Part shown: in pieces, positions 56,774 to 64,000 of the stretch
Numbering within the stretch: position 1 is the stretch's first letter
How the letters are laid out: each line of letters begins with the position of its first letter
Assembly (NCBI RefSeq): GCF_021155775.2
Contig: NC_060236.1
Coordinates: forward strand, 15,612,519 to 15,676,518
DNA: 64,000 nt
Reading direction: 5' to 3'
From: Neodiprion pinetum
Lineage: Eukaryota > Arthropoda > Insecta > Hymenoptera > Diprionidae
Program-made: the position numbers and the translations under genes
Notes under the pieces: generated by a model
What the model was told of the DNA's origin: nothing
Seen by the model: the letters and a program-made list of their open reading frames with translations, nothing else
The model's database searches: none

Positions 56774-56856
56774 ACGACGGAGCTCGGAATCGAACCTGGT
56801 GTCTAGAGATGCTTTGCCGGAGCCTTACTCCACTAGACCACCTAGCCGCCTTGACT
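56774..56856 (-). repeat. tRNA-derived SINE head, second copy
   Basis: It matches 48281-48360 with about 90% identity. The A box TGGTCTAGTGG (complement of 56830-56840) and B box GGTTCGATTCC (complement of 56786-56796) are intact. It abuts the Penelope-like coding fragment. Confidence 0.7.
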
Positions 56857-57252
56857 ACATATCTATTCTATGCTTTGTCAGGGTTGTTTGTTTTACCGAA
56901 AGATCAAGTTCCGATTGAAAAAAGTTCAAAAGTAGTCTACAGAATTCCTTGCGCTGATTGCAATAAATGTTTTATAGGACAAACAAGTAGACATTTAGAA
57001 ACAAGGATTAATGAACATAAACGAAAGATTTTCTCGGATCCGGATAAACAAACAGCCCTGAAAAAACACAGAATAGGTAATAATCATAATTTTAATTTTA
57101 CAGAAGTTAGTGTCCTCCACCGCGAGAATGATTATAGAAAAAGATTGATTTTAGAAATGTGTAGTATTATCAGAAATTGCAACATCGTCAATCTAAGATC
57201 TGATATTGACAATCTTAGTAACATTTATTACAGTTTGATTATGAATAAGTAG
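56857..57252 (+). pseudogene. Penelope-like GIY-YIG endonuclease domain, 5'-truncated
   Basis: About 130 codons end at TAG 57250-57252. The GIY-YIG core appears as KVVYRIPCADCNKCFIGQTSRHLETRINEHKR, with the Cys pair typical of Penelope-like elements, followed by KKHRIGNNHNFNF and a C-terminal YRKRLILEMCSII helix. The reverse transcriptase part is missing. It lies in the sense orientation within the host intron between 56297 and 59027. Confidence 0.85.
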
Positions 57253-57975
57253 TGAGTCTCTTCTTTTCGCGATAGAGGTACCTAACTTCAAAGGGTGGAT
57301 GCCAGCGCCATGACATCTCTAGTCCATGCTTCTTCCTAGTTACTGAATGTCTTGCTTTACTTTGTAAGTTGTCATGTTACTGTGTCGTCATCCTAGTAAT
57401 CTTTCCATGGTCTCCTTCGTTCACCATTTTCCTCACTGTGAGCATCTATTTCCTGTCACTGCTACTAGTTTTTTCTCATTTGCGATCGTGGTTTACTTGT
57501 TATCATGGTCCCGAAAGAACCGCATAAAATATGAATTTTTAATTCCTTCCTTTTTTTGGTAAGTTTTTCTTCACTTTTATCTGAACCATAGCACTTAATA
57601 GCTTTACCTTATCACAGATGACGACTCAGCGATTCCTTGGTTTTTTTTCTACTGTGTACCGGATTGACTCAAATTTCGGCTATTTTGCTGTTTTCTATGT
57701 AATTCATTGTAAGTTCTCTTTCTTTTTTCTTTTGTTAGCTTCCTTTCTTTTTGTGTACTTTGGTCTGTCCCGATATTCTACAATAAGGTCACGGTTTAAC
57801 TGCTTAATTAATTACAATCTTAATTATAGCTGTACAATTTTTGTTTATTTAATTTTTTTCGGTGGTAATAAATAGTTCTGAGGAGGGTCCTCTAAATTTG
57901 GGCCGAAACGTAATGTTTGGGTTTTTTTTTCGCAAACAATTGACCTGAGGACACCGAGAAACTCATTCAAATAAT

Positions 57976-59026
57976 GCCAATGGACATAGAGAGAAAAGTG
58001 GAGTAAAAATGCCTTTTGCAAATATATTAATGATATTTTATGGACAAGTAGGTACTATTAAAATACTTATTGTTAGATCCTGAAAATAAGTCTAACTACA
58101 AAAGTAAGCAGTACTTCTAAAGTAAGTGAATTATTTCAGTACATTACTCACAACAAAATGAAAGTACAATTAGCGAGAATAAGGTTAAATCTTGTTTAAT
58201 AATTTATTTTTTCTAGAAAAAAAAATGGCCATAATTTTTTTTTCAACCACGGCGTACAGTCACAAAAATTTGGGAAAAGTACGAGTTATTCAGAAATCTG
58301 TAAGGAATGTTAAAATACTAGTTTCATAATTTTGCTCGAAAAGTATCACAGTGAAAAAAAAACAAAAGCACTATACGAAAAAAATTTTTTCTCATAAATT
58401 TATTGAACTAAAAATCTGTCCATTGTGCCTATGAAAGCTGTTGACTCCCTCAATAATATATTATATGCTTAACTAAAGCGGTAAGTGAATCTTGAGGAAA
58501 ATATGATTCTATTTTTTTTTTTTTTTTTTTTCTCATCGAAAACGAATCGCGAGTGAGGTCTGTTCCTTTCATGACCTGAGTATTTTAAACAATACCTAGT
58601 CATCTATAAAATATCGTGAAGATATACGCAAATGGTTTTTTACTATACTTGTCCTCCTTTGGCTTTCATATGAGATTGAAATTCGTAACATTCACAATGC
58701 ACTTTTAGGGAAAATCGTTATTCCGCAATTTTAGGAGTATCTGAAGCATTGTGAAACTGAGCGAACGTTAACAACCTAAATAATATCTGACATTCTGAAA
58801 ACTTGACACCTCTAAAGTCAATTTGAAGTAGCGAATAAGTGATTTCTAATGAATGTTTCGTCACGTAATGTTACCAATTTCAACCTCAAAAATTTAAAAA
58901 GAAAATGTAACCACGGATCGAACTCAATATATTACAGCAATAGGATCTCACGCATAATATTATAGCTAGGTGTTGAGTTTTGAACAGAGGGTCCGGTTTT
59001 CTTTGAATACTTTTGAATGATTTTAG
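57976..59026. other. DTWD2 intron, remainder
   Basis: AT-rich intron sequence with a poly-T run near 58514. The acceptor AATGATTTTAG at 59016-59026 ends it. No other feature. Confidence 0.5.
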
Positions 59027-59229
59027 GCAATGTTCCATGGTAGTCCAATGCTTTACTCTATACGCTCCTGCAAACTTGTTGGGTTACCCACCAGCGAATA
59101 TGTAATACGAACTCAACCAACCGAAGGATGCTTATCTACATTGGAAACGGGTACCTTTGCACTTTCTATTTTAGAGGGAAACTCCCAGCTGAAGGATGAA
59201 CTTCTACGTCCGCTTCAATACCTGTGCCG
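59027..59229 (+). CDS. DTWD2: DTWD2-like exon (C-terminal half of DTW domain)
   Basis: The exon begins GCAATGTTCC after a TTTTAG acceptor and ends CTGTGCCG before GTAAAT. It has 67 codons plus two bases. It encodes MFHGSPMLYSIRSCKLVGL, YVIRTQPTEGCLSTLETGTF and LLRPLQYLCR, matching the stretch following the catalytic motif in DTW proteins (the R-x-x-P-x-E-x-CLST-x-E signature). Joined to 56117-56297 the reading frame stays open. The last coding exon is expected downstream but I did not find it before 64000. Confidence 0.88.
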
Positions 59230-59670
59230 GTAAATATGTTTCCGTATTTCACAAATTTTTGTAGATAATAAGGTCTATGGGTGAGAACATTTTCGTTATT
59301 ACTTAAGAGCAAAATGAGATATCGTACGACTGTTTTTCCGGGTTTTATATTGTTGGAAAATGATGCCCAGCATGACGCCTCATGACACTATTCGTTACCA
59401 CTAGAATAACGGAAAGTTCCTCACCCTTAAATATTACAGTCCCAAAAATCCGTGAAATACAACTACAACACGTGGTCAAAAACCATATATTTAAATAAAT
59501 TTCCAGACTTGAATGAATTGCTGAATTTTAAAATCACGAAATTATGCATTGTCGAAATTCGCACAGATTCCATTGTTTTGTTTATCAATTCAAATACCAC
59601 CAGATGTTTCAGATGCATAAAAGAACAGGCTAATTAAATGAACATCGGCGGATAATTTTTAGTGTATTGT
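59230..59670. other. Downstream intron sequence, no feature seen
   Basis: A possible alternative acceptor TGTTTCAG at about 59606 would add a 7-codon end, but that ending does not resemble DTWD2. Confidence 0.35.
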
Positions 59671-60689
59671 GTGACAAGGGACGAAAGTTGGCGATTGCGA
59701 CCAGTGTGAAATTTGCACGTAAGCGAAGCGAGGACAGCAATAACACGAGTTGCGATGGGAGCAGGATTTTAGGGGCAAGATGTTTCAGCGCGGAGACGAT
59801 TCAGCGCGGCGACGTGTTGTCGCTGGGATGATTTGACGCAGCGACGTTTTGGCGCAGTCTGATTCGTGGAGCCGATAGAATATTTTTCTACAGAATATTT
59901 GTTTATAGAACATTTTCCTTCGGTATATTGTTGGGGGAGACCGAAGGACTGGTTCTGCATGAATACTGGTTCAAATTAAAAGTTAAACAATTTTTTTTTA
60001 CCCCCAAGCATAGTATCGTCTAAAAGTTGTGATTTTTCAAAAATTCCAACATGCTGATGGTGACTATTGCAACCTGGATATTGGGATAAGTTAGGTCTTT
60101 GTACGACAGGGGCATAATCAAACCCACACCACACCATCCCTTACGAAAACGCGAGAGGTGACTGTCGCGTCCCAAAGGATAGAATAAGTTCAGCCTCCGT
60201 ATGACAGAGGCATAACCGAAATCACAACACACCATCCCTTACGAAAACCTGGAAGGTGACTGTCGTATCTCACAGGTTAGAATAAATTCGGCCTCCGTAA
60301 TGACAGGGGTATAACCGAAACCACAACACATCATCCTTACTGGAATATTTACTTTTTATCGTATGTGCATGAAAAGTCGGGTTTTGCATAACAGTTCAGC
60401 AGGTGGAAAGTAGCCAATTTCATCTAAGTATTGTAAAGATAGGTGCGTGAACTTTCTCTGCAATTCCCATATTTATGGAACACGTGCGGAATTTCCCAAT
60501 GAATTATTATTGTTTTTTCTTAAGCACGAAGCAGTCGGCTACCTAGAAAGAGTCCTCGCGCCCAACTGGTCCTGCACCGAAACATCCGAGGAAACATTCC
60601 TACGCCGAATTGTTTCTGCGCCAAAATAGCCTCCGGCGAAACGTAGCGCACGCAGTTGCAATTGCCAACTTTTGGCCCGAGTCACACAC
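59671..60689. mobile_element. 1-kb foldback element with internal tandem repeats
   Basis: GTGTGACAAGGGACGAAAGTTGGCGATTG at 59671-59699 pairs with CAATTGCCAACTTTTGGCCCGAGTCACAC at about 60658-60689. Inner GC-rich motifs such as GCGCAG, CGACGTTTTGGCGC and CGCCAAAATAGC are arranged symmetrically. It contains the 105-bp tandem repeat at 60080-60345. Confidence 0.65.
60080..60345. repeat. Tandem repeat, about 105-bp unit, 2.5 copies
   Basis: Units share GCCTCCGTATGACAGAGGC / GTCTTTGTACGACAGGGGC, ATAACCGAAA, CACACCATCCCTTACGAAAA and GGTGACTGTCG. Copies diverge by about 15% by eye. Confidence 0.85.
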
Positions 60690-63650
60690 GATAGTTATAA
60701 CAAGCGAATGAAAAGTAATGGAGCTTTGGGCACTGAAATATAATAATACTCGTATACTGGCACGCTCACGGTATGGCTCGGTATACGGCTGGCTTTCCGG
60801 AGAGAGAGAGATAGCTCAGAAGTGAAGGGCTGTCTTTCTTACACCGGTACAGACAAGCTTGTACACCGAAGATCAGTGCCCCTATAGCATATATTTTCTT
60901 TTGTAAATTAGTAACATTATATTTTTACTTAGACTGTTCCGCGTATGCTTAATAGCTAGTTAAGAGATAGCACTTTACTTCCAAGCTATATCTCTTTCTC
61001 CGAAACCCTTACCACTGCAGTGAGCGCTCTAGTGTTATTAGGCCGCTGTCCCATGGTTCGGAATTCGTTCCGTACGGAAATCTAATTACTCTTCAGCACC
61101 AATCAGAGGCTTTTCGGGCGATCCGTTCCATATGCATAGGGTCAAATTACGTACTGTCAACGGAAGAGTGCATCCGTGAGATGCATTTTTGTGTGCGTAA
61201 CAAGAGCGTAATCAAATCGAGGTTAGAGAAGATGAATCCGTCATTAGGTCTTGTCAGTATACCGGGACAATCTCTTGAAACTATACATACAATGCGCATG
61301 CGTCATATAATTCAATCTCATTCGTCGGTGAAATCGCTTTGCGGCGATATTTTCGTCTGCTGAGCAGAGCGCCAACGTACACAAAATGAAACTAAAGCTG
61401 TAAATCTCTCGCGCGTAAAGCCGTGGATTGAGGTTGTGCTGCTGTTTATTTTTACGTAAAGTGAATTGTTTAAAAAGAAGAGTATCGTTCAGCAATACCG
61501 CGGTCAATATCGGAAGATATCCAACCGACGCAATAAAGAATTCAACGGAAAAGCAAATATCAAATGATACAGAAATTGGGTGTTATTTATTGAAAGAAGA
61601 ATTCTGAAATTCAATGTGAAATGTCATTAACAAGTGGGAGTCTGGACAAACAGAGGTAGGTAAGTAAAAACAAAGTTTATTGTGAACAGATTCTTTATTT
61701 ACATAAAATTAAAAATGCGTCTCATTAACGATTTATGTTTCGTGCATTTTATTGGAAATTAGTTGTATCAAAAAATACCAAAAGATCCTGTCTGATAATA
61801 ATAGCTTCTAATATTTTCAGGTACGAAATAATTCACTGTCAAAGCGGGACTAAATTTGTCAGGCATGGAAGCATCTAGGTAAATTTCTAATTACGTGATC
61901 TTTGACTATTACAATATTTTAACATGGATTCAATGATGAAATTATTTTTTTTTTCAGCAGGCTGAAAGTTTAAACCTTGATTAACACCAAGAAACTTATG
62001 CCTTACCTGATGGTCAAAACGTTTAGGTGGCAAGGATCCTGGTTTCTCGAGCGGTGCAATCATTATAACCATCGAACCTGGTTGTTCCGTCAGACATCAG
62101 GTGCCAGACTGAATTTCATCAGGCCATCGCCACCTTCTTAACATCAGTTGAGGCAAAATTGAAAAGCGGGATATACTACAGATGATAATGGCTGAATATC
62201 CCATCATTTTACTTTGATCGAGCCAATAGCGATAAGTTTGTTACTTAACCGTTGCTGCCAATTCATTCTACCGAGGAATCATTCTGTGCACCATTGCAAT
62301 TCAAGCATTATTATTGACCAGCATTGTTTTTCAAACTATACCATTTAATTTGGTATCTTATTTTGAAGCTTACTTTTACTCTCTTTGGCATTAAATTCAG
62401 ATAAATAGTTTTTCAAGTCCTCAATTAGATTCTAGGGTTGAATTTTTCCAGGCAAACTGAATCAATCTAAATCTAGAATTGTTAAATAACTACAGTTAAA
62501 AATGTCTTTAAATTAATCTTAGTTGACGGTGTCATCAGGCTAGCTAGTTGCACGATAACTTAAAACCAAATTTAATTTTACACTCTTTATAGGGTCCTAC
62601 GCTAAGACTGAAAGCTTGTGAATCTCCATTTACCGCAATTATTTCTGCATTTCATGTTAGCATTGTCTGGAGCAAAAAAAATCTCATTTTGAGATTGGAA
62701 ACGGAACCTGAAACGCAGAAGTTATTCAGTAGCACGAATTGAAAACCAAGAATTTTATAATGGTTCCTGCAACAAAGGGACTCTTTCCAAATATCCTTGT
62801 TACAAGGTGATGTTCGGAGGACTATGAACAAGATATTGTATCGGATTACATTATTTGGAAAAAAAATCTTCATAAACTTCGTTAAAAATTAGATATTAAT
62901 TTATTTTGATGGAATAAGGGACACAATCTTGAATCCGATAAGTCGATATCTTCTTAATAATTTTCTGACATTACTCTAAAACATGATTGTCCTTGAAGCT
63001 AATTGTGACGTTAAGGCGCATTTTGAGAAAGTTGATTTTCAACTTGTGCCATAGGATGTGATCTACGTTCCTGGTTTCTACGCTTCCGATTAGATTTTCT
63101 TTGTTTCGAACCGCACTAACATGAAATACAGAAATCATTTTAATAAATCTAATATTACTTGAATTTTCAATTTGAGTATTAGGTTCCCTTCATTTATTTA
63201 ATTGAACATCATTGAAAATTTGCGAAATGAACTCTGATAATCATTAGAAAATTTTTAATAGTAGTAGCAATAATTTATTGATCGGAAAAAATACATTGAC
63301 TATCGACTATTTGTAAATTTTGTTGAACTATTTTCGAGAAAAAAAAAGATTCACCATTCTATTACAGATAGTGAGATATTTAAATTTCTTGAACGCTCGG
63401 TTCAATGTCTCATTTTCAAAAGTGATAAAATTCAATATTACCACCTGAAATCACAAGAGAGTGAGAAAGTTGCTTAGTTGCTTCAAAGTGGCGATGATTT
63501 TTGTACGTGTGATAAATTGAATAGGCAGATAACAGTAAATATTAGAGATGTAATTATTTTGGCCGTATCACCTGTTGATAGAAAAAAATTTCATTGTTAT
63601 TTCTAATGTACGAAATAATAAAAGTGATCAAATAAAATGTTCCCACCTAC
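60690..63650. other. Unassigned AT-rich sequence
   Basis: Nothing is supported as a gene. Features noticed are a GA microsatellite near 60800 and a CGGAATTCGTTCCGTACGG-type palindromic stretch near 61060. Open frames are under 90 codons. Confidence 0.4.
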
Positions 63651-63696
63651 CTGCTGCGTTTCTTCCAAGCACCCAACATTTAAACAGATTTCTCAT
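63651..63696 (-). CDS. Possible first coding exon of a leftward host gene
   Basis: On the minus strand an ATG at 63696 opens 15 codons (MRNLFKCWVLGRNAA), ending at CAG|GTAGGT, a consensus donor. About 170 bp upstream is a CpG-rich, promoter-like stretch with GCGCATGCGC. A possible next exon near 63000-63114 continues a frame but I recognise no protein. Low confidence. Confidence 0.2.
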
Positions 63697-63859
63697 TTCA
63701 GTCGAATAAAGCCAATTTTCAAAGAGCATTAGCATCAACTTTCCGAGTCACTACCTCGACTGTTTGAGATTCTAACCTCAAAAATTCGTATGAACTACAT
63801 CACCGCCAGAAACAGAGTTTGACAGCTGAAACTCGGAGTGGCCAGCCTGTCCGAGCAGC

Positions 63860-64000
63860 CGATAAAACTCGCGCATGCGCATTAAATGAAATGAAACGTT
63901 TCGAGTTTGCACGCTTTCGCCAATGAGACGTACAGTTTATTCGCGGGCTTTGTTTCGCCAAAACTACACACGCTATGTGTGATATTTAGCGCATACTCGA
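63860..64000. promoter_or_regulatory. Promoter-like GC-richer region
   Basis: It contains the palindrome GCGCATGCGC near 63871, which matches the NRF-1 site, and CCAAT near 63920, in a locally GC-richer stretch at the window edge. A housekeeping promoter is possible for a gene on either side. Confidence 0.3.

Larger units (their letters stand above)
56436..57975 (+). mobile_element. Penelope-like fragment with inverted terminal sequences (in DTWD2 intron)
   Basis: 56444-56525 and 57880-57965 are inverted copies (CAATTGTTTACGACA / TCGCAAACAATTG, CCAAACATTACGTTTCGGCCC). Between them is a GIY-YIG endonuclease coding fragment and a long AT-rich 3' region (57253-57875). A tRNA-like SINE sits at its left. 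The arrangement is that of a 5'-truncated Penelope-like copy with an inverted LTR-like piece at its front. Confidence 0.75.

Noticed and set aside
59606..59637. Last DTWD2 exon
   Set aside because: The splice phase fits but the seven-residue ending does not match the DTW family C-terminus.

Overview
The window is eukaryotic nuclear DNA, most likely from an insect and probably a hymenopteran. It is AT-rich, has almost no host coding sequence, and is packed with transposable elements and inverted repeats. Two canonical GT-AG exons near 56.1 and 59.0 kb encode parts of a DTW-domain protein (DTWD2-like tRNA-uridine aminocarboxypropyltransferase) and are the only host exons I can recognise. The insect assignment rests on the style of the Polinton proteins and on TATA plus TCAGT initiator promoters; no sequence search was possible.

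Layout. 1-4.6 kb: small non-autonomous DNA transposons with clear target-site duplications, a Gypsy integrase fragment, and an LTR end with a perfect tRNA-Lys primer-binding site. 4.6-11.4 kb (element A): a decayed protein-primed type B DNA polymerase, two acidic proteins, a conserved protein of unknown function and a small OB-fold-like protein, several behind TATA/initiator promoters. 11.6-13.4 kb: a GC-rich tandem repeat, then an LTR-like AT-rich block. 14.27-23.52 kb (element B): a compact Polinton/Maverick (adintovirus-like) element with terminal inverted repeats. It carries an OB-fold protein, major capsid, penton/minor capsid, adenovirus-type protease, phospholipase-A2-containing capsid accessory protein, packaging ATPase, two further structural-type proteins, chromodomain integrase and the N-terminal part of polymerase B. 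Most of these genes carry one or a few stops or frameshifts.

23.8-34.7 kb: mainly unassigned AT-rich DNA with a 1-kb foldback element, a 398-bp Harbinger-like MITE, a P-element/THAP9-like transposase remnant and another foldback. 34.95-38.39 kb: a complete hAT transposon with terminal repeats, an 8-bp duplication and a transposase with two lesions, inserted into an older dispersed repeat. 41.0-43.5 kb: a 2.5-kb element with long inverted arms and a second one nested in it. 45.9-47.8 kb: a Penelope-like retroelement with inverted LTR-like ends. 48.2-49.0 kb: tRNA-derived sequences, one inside a perfect palindrome. 51.5-53.8 kb: a 2.3-kb near-perfect palindrome. 54.7-57.98 kb: a foldback, a Tc1-like remnant, then a DTWD2 intron containing a second Penelope-like fragment and a SINE. 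59.7-60.7 kb: a foldback with internal tandem repeats. The last 3 kb has no confident gene.

How parts work together. In element B, integrase and polymerase B would have mediated integration and self-replication. ATPase, protease, capsid and membrane-active proteins would have formed a particle. The promoters look built for host RNA polymerase II. The element is now inactive by sequence: integrase has an internal deletion and frameshifts, polymerase is truncated, and capsid, protease and ATPase carry breaks. Element A shares the polymerase and OB-fold genes but lacks visible capsid genes, so it is either a different lineage or a truncated relative.
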